This document shows positions 46,175-56,600 of a stretch of 64,000 bases of DNA, one piece after another. The position numbers and the translations under genes are program-made. Numbering within the stretch: position 1 is the stretch's first letter; every line of letters begins with the position of its first letter. The stretch is from Kangiella marina (lineage in GTDB: Bacteria > Pseudomonadota > Gammaproteobacteria > Enterobacterales > Kangiellaceae). The notes under the pieces are model-generated. The model ran no database searches. It had not been told where the DNA came from and worked only from the letters and a program-made list of their open reading frames with translations. The stretch spans positions 496,001 to 560,000 of the forward strand of contig NZ_BAABFV010000001.1 in the NCBI RefSeq assembly GCF_039541235.1, given 5' to 3'.

Positions 46175-49100
46175 ATTCTTTCTGATTTTTGACTATTTCC
46201 ATAACACTATCAACATCTACTTTATATTCACCAATCTCTTCTTTAACAGCATTTTCTACCCTTTTCCTTCTAAAGCGATTACTCTTCCAGTCTGCTTTTT
46301 TTGTATAGCGTATCGCTGTGTCAATCCGAGTAACAAGCTCTTCGTTTTGATCTAGATTATCATATAAAGATTGCTTCGCTTTAGTGTTCATAGACTTTGG
46401 ATAATTACTTTCACAGCTTCCATCGCTAGTAATACCTTCAGCAATTTTTTTAACTTGTTTTAAATACTCTTCATAACTAACAGCCTCTTCACGTCGCTGC
46501 TTGATTAAAGCATCGAGTAGTGCAGACATTTTGTCATAATACTTTGGATTAATCGGCTGTCCCTCAATAATGACTTTTCGAATATTATTTTCAATTGTCT
46601 CAGCCATTGCCTCTGGAACTTTTGTATTCTCTGGACTAGCTGGGTTTTGCTTTGATTTTTCAACAATTAACTCGATAAGTCCTAGCTTCTCAAAATCGAT
46701 AACCGTTTCACTATCTTCTGCTTTAATATAAGTATCAAGCAAACGCCTCATGGCGGGCTCATACTGCTTCATATCGACTTCATCTTTTGATGCAAGTTTA
46801 ATCTCTTTGCGCATATGGCTGAAATGCTCTACTTCCGCTTTAATATCTTTAGCTTCTTTGGCGTTGTAGCCCGCAGCATGCATTTCATTCGCCATATTAG
46901 AGTATGCACGCACCAAAGCGGCAACATTCTTGTACAATGTGACACGTTTAGACTCGTTAAGCTTCAAGTCTTCGCTTTTAGCCACATCCCCACAAAAATA
47001 GCGGATATAATCAATCAACTCCTTAGGTTCTAATACAGGTTCACAAAGAGCCTTAGTCGCCTCTCTAGCTTCTTCAAGCCGCTCTTTACTAGTAACGAGC
47101 CTATCCGTCAATAAACCTTGGACATCTTCTTTGTCGTAATCATCAAACGCTCCGCTGGTGTAGTCGCTAATCGATGACTCCAAACTATGAAAAAGGTCTT
47201 TATAGTCAATGACATAACCATACTCTTTATCTTCACCATCGAGACGATTAACCCGGCATATTGCCTGAAACAACCCGTGGTCTTGCATCTTTTTATCAAT
47301 ATACAAATAGGTGGCTGAAGGTGCATCGAAACCAGTCAGCAACTTATCCACCACAATCAAAAGCCGCATTTGCCCTGGCTCTTTTTTGAAGAGTTTCTTA
47401 GCTTTAGTTTCAAAATTCTCCGCTTTCTTAATCGCTTCTTCTTTGGGGATTTCATAAAAATCAGCGAGCATTTGCTGATAAATTTCATACTGATGGAGTT
47501 TTTCAGTTGCGCCAGCTCCAGTTTCTTCTCCTTTGATATCATTGGGTGATGGCAAATAACTGGTAACAATAGCGCACTTATCTTTTAAGTCAGTCTTCCT
47601 AAATAATTCATAAACCTTACAAGCTTGATAAATGTTGGCACAAACTAACATGGCGTTACCCCGCCCATCTGCTAGACGTGGCTTGGTTTTCATGTCTTTC
47701 CAGATATCGTTGACGATCATCCCCAAGCGCTCCTGACTTGAAAGGACTTTTTGCATCGTTCCCCAACGTTGCTTTAACTGTACCTTAGCCATATCAGTTA
47801 AGCCCTTAGTGTTGATATCAAACCACTCATCAATCCTTTCTGGTTTACGAATATATTGGTCGATATCCCTTGCCTCATATTGCAAGTCTAATACAACCCC
47901 GTCTTCGACAGCTTCATCAAACTTGTAGGTATGAATAAAGGAGCCAAAAACCTCAATACTTTTCTGCTTATCTTTTTTCAACAACGGCGTGCCAGTAAAG
48001 CCAACAAAAATAGCCTCTGGAAGAATAGCCTTCATGGCGGCATGCAGCTTCCCAGATTGAGTACGATGGCATTCGTCCACAAAGACAAACAAGTTGCCTT
48101 TAGCTTCAAAGTCTGTAGGTAAGTTATTTTTTAACTCTTCCAAATAATCGTCGGTCGCCTTGTCATCATTTTCATCATCGTTTGCGCTTTGACGACCAAA
48201 CTTATGAATCAAAGAACAAATAAGCCACGGTTCAGCTTCATTCAAGATACTAACTAAGTCAGCACCACTCTTACTACGCCTAATGTCTTCATCAACGCCT
48301 TTAAAAACACCTTCAATCTGCTCATCAAGTTCAGTTCTATCAGTTATTACCAGCACTCTGGCGTTATTAACATGCTCCCTTATCCATTTTGCTAACCAAA
48401 CCATGGTCAAGCTTTTACCCGATCCTTGTGTGTGCCAAATAATTCCACCGTCTTTTTTCTCCAGGCGCTCCTGTGAAGCTTTAACACCAAAGTACTGGTT
48501 TTGACGACAGGTTTTCTTGTAGCCTGCGTCAAACACAACAAAGTCATGAATAATTTCAAGGAGCCGTTCTTTATTACAAAGGTTACAGATATCGAAATCC
48601 AAAATTTCGTCTGTATAACTCACGTCATTAATAGATAAGTGCTTGCTGCTTCGCTCATCAGCGTCTGGAGTATAATCGGGGTTTTCTTCTTTCCAGGTAT
48701 AGTAGTGACTTTCGGGTGTTCCTATCGTTCCATAACGTAGTCCCTCAGTATCGTTTCCGGCCATAACTAGCTGTACTGTGCTATAAAAGTCACGGATAAA
48801 AGATTTCTTTTGGTTATCAAGGTTTTGGCGAATGCCTTCTGTTACCGATACTGATGAGCGCTTTAGCTCAATAACACCTAAAGCAATACCATTCACATAC
48901 AAAACAATATCCGGGCGTTTGTTGTTTTGTCCTTTGACAGTGACCTCTTCTGCGATAGCAAAATGGTTATTTGAAGGATTATTCCAATCAATTAGCCAAA
49001 CAGTCTTGGTCGTTTCCCCCTGACCTTGGCGTACTTTGACACCATAACGTAATAAGCTATAAATATCTTTATTGGCATGATAAAGCTTTTTACCATCGCC

Positions 49101-49316
49101 CATAGTCGCAGCGAGCTTAAACTGGCGAATAGCCTTGGTGATAATGGAGTCACCAACCCCTTGCTTAATAAGCCAAGAACGCACATACTCCTCTTCGATA
49201 CAAGAATTACTCTCACGGTCTTGCCAATCACCATAGTAATCATAACCGAGTTGATTTTGAAACAGTGTAACCACGCGATTTTGAGTGGCACGCTCCTTTT
49301 GCCCTACTTTACTCAT
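46167..49316 (-). CDS. hsdR: type I restriction enzyme, R subunit
   Basis: Motor and nuclease subunit of a type I restriction system, 1049 residues. The PD-(D/E)XK nuclease is N-terminal, with RPDIVLYVNGIALGVIELKRS containing D136, E150 and K152. The SF2 helicase follows with Walker A TQGSGKS at 296-302 and DECH at 414-417. VGFTGTPLLKKDK and the second RecA domain (LLIVVDKLLTGFDAPSATYLYIDK, QAICRVNRL) complete it. The C-terminal helical region presumably binds the methylase. All catalytic residues are present, so it appears functional. It overlaps hsdS by 4 bp. Confidence 0.96.
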   Translation of the reverse strand: MSKVGQKERATQNRVVTLFQNQLGYDYYGDWQDRESNSCIEEEYVRSWLIKQGVGDSIITKAIRQFKLAATMGDGKKLYHANKDIYSLLRYGVKVRQGQGETTKTVWLIDWNNPSNNHFAIAEEVTVKGQNNKRPDIVLYVNGIALGVIELKRSSVSVTEGIRQNLDNQKKSFIRDFYSTVQLVMAGNDTEGLRYGTIGTPESHYYTWKEENPDYTPDADERSSKHLSINDVSYTDEILDFDICNLCNKERLLEIIHDFVVFDAGYKKTCRQNQYFGVKASQERLEKKDGGIIWHTQGSGKSLTMVWLAKWIREHVNNARVLVITDRTELDEQIEGVFKGVDEDIRRSKSGADLVSILNEAEPWLICSLIHKFGRQSANDDENDDKATDDYLEELKNNLPTDFEAKGNLFVFVDECHRTQSGKLHAAMKAILPEAIFVGFTGTPLLKKDKQKSIEVFGSFIHTYKFDEAVEDGVVLDLQYEARDIDQYIRKPERIDEWFDINTKGLTDMAKVQLKQRWGTMQKVLSSQERLGMIVNDIWKDMKTKPRLADGRGNAMLVCANIYQACKVYELFRKTDLKDKCAIVTSYLPSPNDIKGEETGAGATEKLHQYEIYQQMLADFYEIPKEEAIKKAENFETKAKKLFKKEPGQMRLLIVVDKLLTGFDAPSATYLYIDKKMQDHGLFQAICRVNRLDGEDKEYGYVIDYKDLFHSLESSISDYTSGAFDDYDKEDVQGLLTDRLVTSKERLEEAREATKALCEPVLEPKELIDYIRYFCGDVAKSEDLKLNESKRVTLYKNVAALVRAYSNMANEMHAAGYNAKEAKDIKAEVEHFSHMRKEIKLASKDEVDMKQYEPAMRRLLDTYIKAEDSETVIDFEKLGLIELIVEKSKQNPASPENTKVPEAMAETIENNIRKVIIEGQPINPKYYDKMSALLDALIKQRREEAVSYEEYLKQVKKIAEGITSDGSCESNYPKSMNTKAKQSLYDNLDQNEELVTRIDTAIRYTKKADWKSNRFRRKRVENAVKEEIGEYKVDVDSVMEIVKNQKEYD

Positions 49317-50680
49317 ATCAGTCGAGTTCTCCCCGTCAATAGTTCTTGCATCATACCTTGTTTAATACTTTTAGTTTTATTAAGACGTTGCTTCAGTGCC
49401 TGAATCTCTTTGTCCATATCCGACAGGATGTTGGCGATGGCGGTTTGTTCAGCCGCATTTTGCGGAATGGCAACATGAGTACCATTAATCAGCTCGGTAT
49501 TCAGATTCATCTGTGATCCTGTCTGCCCCTGCTTACCCCACTCATCCTCAAGCTCTTTAAGGATGTAATACATGTAATCTTGATCTACTGAAAGCCCATT
49601 AAGCACTACAAACCCATCGTGGATACATAAATCTTTCTTAGTGATAATGGGTTTTCCAACCGTTGCACAGATACTCATAACTAAGTTATTCTTAGCCACA
49701 AATCGGCTATTGGCAATACCTAATTCTGAGAGGCTTTGCGTTGTCTCAGTTAAATACTTATTAGTTTTAGAAACATCAGAAATACGTAACCAACCAACTG
49801 TTGAATTTCGTTCAAACCAAATAGGATTATCTATTGGTCTTGGCGAAGCTCCTCTCTGAATCTTGGCTAGTTCCTCCATTTTAACAGCATCCCAATCCTC
49901 CGGTATTTCCCCCAACTCACTTGGCTCATAGCCTTTCTTTGAACCATCTTCGCGCAGGGAAAATTGTGGCAGTCGGGTACGGCCAGTGAGGAGCTGTTGC
50001 ATGGTAGCGGTTTTGATGGCCTGTTTTTTGGAGATCAACTTTTCCAGTACACTGATCAGAGCGTCAACGTCAGATAAAGCATTGGCAATGGCGGCTTGTT
50101 CGTCATGCTTTTTAGGTATGGGAACCAGATAATTAGCTACTGCTTTCTGGGATAAAGTCGGAATTGCACCACCAACAATTGTTTCTTCAATTTGGTTTTG
50201 CACAAGTTCAAATTGCATCACATAAGAAAGCAACGGACTTGGACACTTAACCTTTTTTAATACAACTACCTGCGGGTTTAGGGTTGCTTCACGCTCTAGG
50301 GAACTAACAAGCCCTACTTTTCCATAAGTTGAACCGGTTTTAACGAGTAACACATCGCCATTAAAGATTTGAATCTCAGGGGACTCATGATATTTCGACC
50401 ATGAGATATATGTGCAATGATCAAAATCTAAAGTACCTTGCAAAATATTTGAAGGGCTTATACTTAATACACCTTGATCTTGTTCTACGATGTCTGCCTT
50501 GGTATAACCCCTAAAACCTATACGTCCAAATATCGTACACAGACTCCCAATTGGAACAACTTCCCAATCCTCTGGAATAAGCCCAACTTCCGTTTGTTTG
50601 TAACCAACCGCCACAGTGCTCTCAGCCATTTCCGCTAGATAATTTGTATTTACTTCAGCTACTCCACTCATAACGCCCAC
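49313..50680 (-). CDS. hsdS: type I restriction enzyme, specificity (S) subunit
   Basis: Chooses the bipartite DNA target. The 455-residue protein has two target-recognition domains, each opened by a GLIPEDWEVV or GEIPEDWDAVKM block (near 33 and 255). Each is followed by a conserved helix (DEQAAIANALSDVDALISVLEKLISKKQAIK near 195-225; AEQTAIANILSDMDKEIQALKQRLNKTKSIK near 407-437). The two conserved helices each end in QQLLTGRTRLP or QELLTGRTRLI, the usual twofold repeat of HsdS. The start overlaps hsdM by 13 bp; ATG three codons downstream is an alternative start. Confidence 0.95.
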   Translation of the reverse strand: MGVMSGVAEVNTNYLAEMAESTVAVGYKQTEVGLIPEDWEVVPIGSLCTIFGRIGFRGYTKADIVEQDQGVLSISPSNILQGTLDFDHCTYISWSKYHESPEIQIFNGDVLLVKTGSTYGKVGLVSSLEREATLNPQVVVLKKVKCPSPLLSYVMQFELVQNQIEETIVGGAIPTLSQKAVANYLVPIPKKHDEQAAIANALSDVDALISVLEKLISKKQAIKTATMQQLLTGRTRLPQFSLREDGSKKGYEPSELGEIPEDWDAVKMEELAKIQRGASPRPIDNPIWFERNSTVGWLRISDVSKTNKYLTETTQSLSELGIANSRFVAKNNLVMSICATVGKPIITKKDLCIHDGFVVLNGLSVDQDYMYYILKELEDEWGKQGQTGSQMNLNTELINGTHVAIPQNAAEQTAIANILSDMDKEIQALKQRLNKTKSIKQGMMQELLTGRTRLI

Positions 50681-53121
50681 TCCACCCCCATGGCTTTTAA
50701 GTGGCCCGCCACTTTATCACTCAAGTTTTCTACCGACTGGGTAATAACAGGCAAAGGCTGGCTATAGCGTTCTTCCAGTTCTTTGACTCGGTTAGCTAGT
50801 TGCTGGGTGACACGTTCGATTTCAGCCTTGATATTGGCCTCTAGAGTCACAAGCCATTTAGCTTCGACGATAAGAGACTTAATTTCTTCCTCGGTTAATG
50901 TTGGATAGTGTTTCAATACGTCAACATCCAAGGCTTCTTGGGCTTCTTTTAACGCTTTTTTCCCCAGCGTCTCATCGTCGAAAAGCTGCTTGGCCTGCTT
51001 GAGTGCAGAGAGTTCCTCTTCATCTGTTGCTTCTTTAAGTCGAGTATTTATCGTGGTTTTGGTTACTTTATCCTTATCATTCATGGCTTCAGCCAGAAGT
51101 CCATCTTCACCTGTATGCTCTTCAATATAGCTTTCCAACTCTATAGTAACTCTATCCAGTTCTGACTGAATTTGTTCAATATTCGATTGCTGCCCTTTAA
51201 AGTATCGCTGAATAATTAAAGCTGGCGGAATGTGTTCTGCTCTGTACTTTTTCTTTTTTATTACCAGATCCGGTGTTTCTTTGAGTTTTTCGCCTTTTTT
51301 AGCCACCAGTTCTCGTAGTGTGGTTCCAGACTCCCAACCATCTTGAGCTATAACGTATACGTCGTCTTGCATCATTTCCGACCAATAGTCCATCAGAATT
51401 TGATAAATATCGTACTTACTTAATAGTGGGCTCTTGGAATAGCTGTCTAACAAATCTTCACTGATATCATGAATAATAGCTTTAGGTTGTTCGCCTGGCT
51501 GAATAGATTTTAAATTGACTCTTTCAGCCCATTGGTGAAAAGGTTGCAGGCTTTCTTCAGCGAACTGTTTGAATTCGCGATGATTTAGAATGGTACTTTT
51601 TACTTCATTGGCTTTTACTAATGCTTTACTGTAGCCCTCGCGCTCAGGCTCGAATAAAGTTTCTCTCAGGCTAGGGAATACCTGCCAATAATCCTTTAAC
51701 GCATCAATATCAGCGTTAGGAATCCCACCTTGTAAGTGACCGCTTAGATCATGTAGATCCTCTTCTACCGAACTATCTATATAACGGGGAATGTTGAGAT
51801 TATATTGATGCTGCTCTATTTCAGAGAAGCTAACCATACGGCTATAGCGTGGTATTTCAATTTGATTATTAAAAACATCTACAATTTTATGGATATCCTG
51901 AGAGCGAAGGCGGTTTTTCGGGCCATCTTTCATAAATCCTTTACTGGCATCGATCATGAAAATCCCGCTTTCAGGATTGTTTAAACGTTTTTTTGCATCG
52001 GCTTTGTCAATCACGATGATGCAGGCAGGGATACCAGTTCCGTAAAATAGATTTGCGGGCAAACCGATAATACCTTTGATGTACCCTTGCTTTATTATGT
52101 TTCGGCGAATGGTAGCTTCAGAATTACCGCGAAATAATACACCATGTGGCAAAATAACAGCTGCTTTGCCTGTGCTCTTTAGAGATTTAAGGATATGCAG
52201 CAAAAATGCATAATCACCATTTTTTTCAGGAGGTGCGCCATACTCAAAGCGTTGATAAATATCAGCCCCATTATCATCAAGACGCATACCGCTGTTCCAG
52301 GCCTTAAAAGAGAAAGGAGGATTAGCTACAGCAAAATCAAACCGCTTTAGAGCTTCGTTACCTTCTTTAAATTCAGGTTCAGCGATAGTGCTGTGTCCAC
52401 CTGGAGCAATCTCCGCATCCGCATTATTATGCAAAATCATATTCATACGACACAATGCAGTCGTCGCGACATCCTTTTCTTGGCCGTAAATACTTAAACC
52501 ATTAATCGTTTCATCAGCCGCTTTCAATAATAAAGAACCTGATCCACATGTTGGGTCATACACAGTCTGATCTTGGCGTGTATCTTTAGTAATACCAACA
52601 ACTTTTGCGACGACACGGGAGACCTCTGCTGGTGTATAAAACTGTCCTTTGCTTTTACCTGACTCCGTTGCAAAGTTTCGCATCAAATATTCATACGCAT
52701 CACCCAGTAAATCATCCCCTTGTGCGCTATTGCTACCAAACTCAAGCCGTTCAAAAATACCAATCAACCGAGAAAGACGATCGACCATTTCCTTACCTTT
52801 GCCAAGGCGCTCCTCATCATTGAAGTCATTATCTTTATTAGCCAGCCAAGGCAACTCATTTTCCTTAGCAATCTGCTCTAACAAAATATTGAGCTTTTCA
52901 CCGATTTCCTTATCTCCTTTTAGCTCAACCATATCGTCAAAGCTACATCCCTTAGGTACGACAATTAAGGCCTTAGGCTCTTTTTTGTACTTATCTGAAA
53001 CATACTTAAGGAACAGAAAGGTCAGAACATAATCTTTATATTGTGAGGCATCCATACCACCTCGTAATTCATCACAACTTGCCCAAAGGGAAGAATATAG
53101 TTCTGTTTTTTTAATGGCCAT
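50668..53121 (-). CDS. hsdM: type I restriction enzyme, methyltransferase (M) subunit
   Basis: Adenine-N6 methyltransferase subunit, 817 residues, much longer than E. coli HsdM (529). An N-terminal helical HsdM domain (1-135) and GQFYTPAEVSRVV at 159-171 precede the AdoMet-binding DPTCGSG at 189-195. The catalytic NPPF lies at 267-270. The long C-terminal extension (about 570-817) is charged and largely coiled coil, as in the HsdM subgroup that goes with long-form systems. It is the first gene of the five-gene operon; a weak GGAA lies upstream of the ATG. Confidence 0.95.
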   Translation of the reverse strand: MAIKKTELYSSLWASCDELRGGMDASQYKDYVLTFLFLKYVSDKYKKEPKALIVVPKGCSFDDMVELKGDKEIGEKLNILLEQIAKENELPWLANKDNDFNDEERLGKGKEMVDRLSRLIGIFERLEFGSNSAQGDDLLGDAYEYLMRNFATESGKSKGQFYTPAEVSRVVAKVVGITKDTRQDQTVYDPTCGSGSLLLKAADETINGLSIYGQEKDVATTALCRMNMILHNNADAEIAPGGHSTIAEPEFKEGNEALKRFDFAVANPPFSFKAWNSGMRLDDNGADIYQRFEYGAPPEKNGDYAFLLHILKSLKSTGKAAVILPHGVLFRGNSEATIRRNIIKQGYIKGIIGLPANLFYGTGIPACIIVIDKADAKKRLNNPESGIFMIDASKGFMKDGPKNRLRSQDIHKIVDVFNNQIEIPRYSRMVSFSEIEQHQYNLNIPRYIDSSVEEDLHDLSGHLQGGIPNADIDALKDYWQVFPSLRETLFEPEREGYSKALVKANEVKSTILNHREFKQFAEESLQPFHQWAERVNLKSIQPGEQPKAIIHDISEDLLDSYSKSPLLSKYDIYQILMDYWSEMMQDDVYVIAQDGWESGTTLRELVAKKGEKLKETPDLVIKKKKYRAEHIPPALIIQRYFKGQQSNIEQIQSELDRVTIELESYIEEHTGEDGLLAEAMNDKDKVTKTTINTRLKEATDEEELSALKQAKQLFDDETLGKKALKEAQEALDVDVLKHYPTLTEEEIKSLIVEAKWLVTLEANIKAEIERVTQQLANRVKELEERYSQPLPVITQSVENLSDKVAGHLKAMGVEWAL

Positions 53122-53397
53122 TATTGTTGTTCCAATGCTTTATTTGATAGTTCGTGATCGGTGGCTATTTTACTATGTCGAAAAGACTTTGCACTCAATT
53201 GAATCATTTATTGTTTTGAGATCGTACATCCGCCTAATAAGCAGGTACTTTTTATGTTATGCGGTCTTTCTAACTACCATTGATACTAGCTGTTTCAGTA
53301 AACCAGTTCAACTTACGAAACAAAGCAAGTTAGCAGGTAGGACTTCATGAGATTACAATCGATATGGGAATGACATGGGTGTATTTGTTGTAGGCAT
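53122..53397. other. intergenic region between hsdM and tRNA-Ser
   Basis: This AT-rich 276-bp gap must contain the hsd operon promoter, but no strong -35/-10 pair was identified. A plus-strand frame (53114-53350) lacks recognisable features and is not called. No direct repeat of the tRNA-Ser 3' end was seen here. Confidence 0.4.
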
Positions 53398-53425
53398 AAA
53401 AAAACCGGCTATTAAGCCGGTTTTT
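53398..53425 (-). terminator. intrinsic terminator of tRNA-Ser
   Basis: AAAACCGGCT pairs with AGCCGGTTTT around a 4-base loop, with a T run on the minus strand. It lies 19 bp past the tRNA 3' end. Confidence 0.88.
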
Positions 53426-53443
53426 GAATCTCTTTCGAGAATA

Positions 53444-53534
53444 TGGCGGAGAGGGTGGGATTTGAACCCACGAAGGGCTACAAACCCTTGCTGGTTTTCA
53501 AGACCAGTGCATTCAGCCGCTCTGCCACCTCTCC
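53444..53534 (-). tRNA. tRNA-Ser (anticodon UGA)
   Basis: The acceptor GGAGAGG pairs with CCTCTCC, discriminator G, with encoded CCA. The anticodon loop CTTGAAA gives UGA. A long variable arm (AAGGGTTTGTAGCCCTT) marks a class II serine tRNA. It borders the accessory block on its 3' side. Confidence 0.97.
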
Positions 53535-53636
53535 TGATTTGCGCGAAATAATACCGTAACAAATGGTTAGATGGAAGCCCTTTTTTGAAAAAAATGGTAC
53601 TTTTTAAGGCTTCTACCTAACATTTGTACAATTCGC

Positions 53637-56600
53637 TTAATATTTACCCACGAAGTTGATAAACCAGCCTTCGTAGTTGAAGTCTAGGTTAGCTAGGTTG
53701 TCGCTGAACTCGGTGAAGTTGTAGCCTAAACCAATCTTGAAGTTGTTGCTGATGTGGTAATCCGCTCCGGCTAACCAACCTTCGCGTTCGTCTTGGCTTT
53801 CTTCAAGTTCTAACCAACGGTACTCTAGCAATGCGTCCCATTCGCTGATTAGGTGGTAACGAGTTTGGGCTGCATATAAGTTGGCTGTACTTTTGAACCA
53901 CTGACCTGAGCCGCGGTTTTCGCGGACTTGACCACGGCGGTGTGCGACTTTGGCGGCGACTTTCCAGCGTGGGTTAAAGCTGTAGATACCTTCGAATGAG
54001 TAGATATCTGACTTCTGGTCCGCACCCGTGGTGACTTGCGCTAGCGTTCTTAGGTCATATAGGTAGGTATATTTACCTAACACTGCCCAGCGGGTGTTAT
54101 CAACAGGACGGTATGCGAAACCTAAGTTACCTTCGACGAATTTCGCGTTTTGTGCTGGGTCGATAAGGTCTTCAGTGTCGGCGTAGTTAATACGCGCGGC
54201 TAAACGCCAGTCTTCAGTTAAGCGATAGGTTAAGCGGTTGGTGGTTAACCATTGCTCACGCTCTTCTGCCCCGCTATCTTCACGGTATTCGATTTTCGAG
54301 CTCCAGTCAGCGTCTTTCGAGCGGTAGCCACCACTAATGGTTGCTGCCTGGCGGTCTACTGGGCCTGAAAGCGCATCAAGATTACCGTCCTGTAAGTTGA
54401 AGCCAATGGTCCAGCCTTGCGATGGGTAGTAGTCCATACCGAAGGTGTGCACGATGCCTGATTCTTGTGGCGCCTTGAAGTGTTGGCTTTCGTTATAAAT
54501 CGTCACTTGGTTCGATAGGCGAAGTTTTTGCCCCAATACGATACCGTCGTTAATTTGCGAGCCGAACACGTTTTGCGTGGTGTCTGTCGAATAGGTGTAA
54601 CGACCATACACTTGGTGCTCGTTGTTGATCTGGTATTCCGCAGTTAAGCTGGCGGCGTCACCACGGTGCCCTGTGGTATATTCTGCGCCAATCGACGAGC
54701 GATCACCGAACAAGTAGCGTGTACCCAATGTGAATAAATCATTGTTATCGTACTCGCCACCATCGTTTTCTAGCGTAAATTGGCCTATACCGTAAACATC
54801 CCACGTTTCACCGATACGCTGGTTATATTGAAGTGCAGCTAACGTAGCCGACGTTTCGACGCCCAGAATGGTTTCTTCCAGTTGACGTAGTTCAGTGGTG
54901 ATATCAATCTTTGGCGTAATCTGATAATTCACGCCGACTTGTGCCTGGCGTAAGCTGTTATCAGCACCACGTTCATAATTGCTTGCGCGAGTGGTGATCG
55001 ATACTTTATCAGTAAAGTAGCCGTTTACCTCTGCGCCTGTTTCAGTAGTCTCTTCGTTTAGCGTACGACGAGCGACCGAGAAGCCTGCGTCGGTTTCACG
55101 GTGCCATGCGCCGGCTTTCCATTCATGCTCAGACCAGCCTAACTCTTTAAAGTTAGCGCGAGCTTCGACGGAGTAAGCGCCGCCATTCTTGTCGGTCACT
55201 TCTTCTGTCGGATCAGGCACGACTTCATCAAAAGTGAAACCACCGTTATCCGAGAAGAAGGTTGCTGCCTGATTCGCTTCAGAATCAGCTGACTCAACTT
55301 TAAGGTAAGTGCCGCGACCTGCTTGTAGCGTGACGTCTACGCCCGCTAACTGGTAATCATCACCGGAGCGATTTTCATCAACGAAAGTACCGCCGACGGC
55401 CACATGTTCACCCAACCATACTTTTGCGCGACCACCTAATGTGGTGTTATCGGCTTCAAAGCCTGTTGGGCGGTATTCATAATCCACCAATAAGACGTTA
55501 TCAAAACCATCTAAAGGCTGATCACGAATAATGGTGTCTAGATTACGACGCGAAATTTGTGATAAAGGCGTAGTCAGGATAATACGACCTTGTAGCTCGT
55601 CGATTTCGTAATCAGCGCCACGCTGTAAATCAACGCGCGTTTCGACGCGGCCTGTGGTGCTATCACGAACTTCTAAGGTAATTTTGTCTGAGCCAGGCAA
55701 AATGTCAGTATGCTTTAAGTAATACAAGCTACCGCCAGTTCCTAAGAACTCAACGTGGCCCAGTGCCGTTTGTGCTTCAGAGGCAAAGGCTTTCACTTGA
55801 GTTTTCGCTTCACCAAGCTCAGTGGTATCAAGAGAGCGCCAGTTAATCGCTGCACCATAAAGCGAGCGCGAATACTGGGCAAATTCGTTACCTGTAATAC
55901 CCGTATTAAAGTTACCCCAAAGCGCTTGGCTCTTATCCCAATCGACGCGAACGTAGAAGCGACCTTGCGTATCGACGTCACGATACGTTGTGGAATCATC
56001 GCCATAGACAGGATAATAACGGTCAGGGTCCAACCGGCGGAAAATATCCTGCGGATCTTTATCCAAGAAGCCATCAAACATTTCGTCTAATTCACGCTCT
56101 TGCGTATCCGCCTGTGCCGTTATTAAGTATTTACCTTTGATCTTACCTTTTAAGTAAAATGCTAAACGTCCTTCCATTAAGAAGTCGTCTTCAAACTGAT
56201 CGCCTTCATCTACTGCTTGAATACTGTCCGAAACAGAATTCTTAGAAGCGGTTAAGTCCGCCAACGCGACCATGAACATATGTTCACCAGTCACATCAAC
56301 CGTCATTTGGTTAACGATTTGCTCGGCTTCATCATTACCAATAACCACATTAAAGTTATGTTGGCCGACAGGCAGTAGATATTCGGCAACGAAACGACGC
56401 TCTAAATCAATAGGAATAATATCGCCATTAATTGTTAGCGGCTGGTTTTCAGGAATATCTTGACCAAAAATACGCACACGGGATCCGTAAATCGGAATGT
56501 TTTGCTGACGCAAATTGTTCTGACCAAAAGTTTCACTTTCAATCAGTTGATTAGTGATTTGCTGATCTGAAATATCATCTTCGGATTCACCACGTCGAAC

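Noticed and set aside
53114-53350. Plus-strand open frame upstream of hsdM
   Set aside because: Hydrophobic but without a ribosome site or family features; it covers the expected hsd promoter region.
53444-53534. tRNA-Ser as a phage or island attachment site
   Set aside because: No copy of the tRNA 3' end was found near the far edge (43300-43500) and no integrase gene is in the window.
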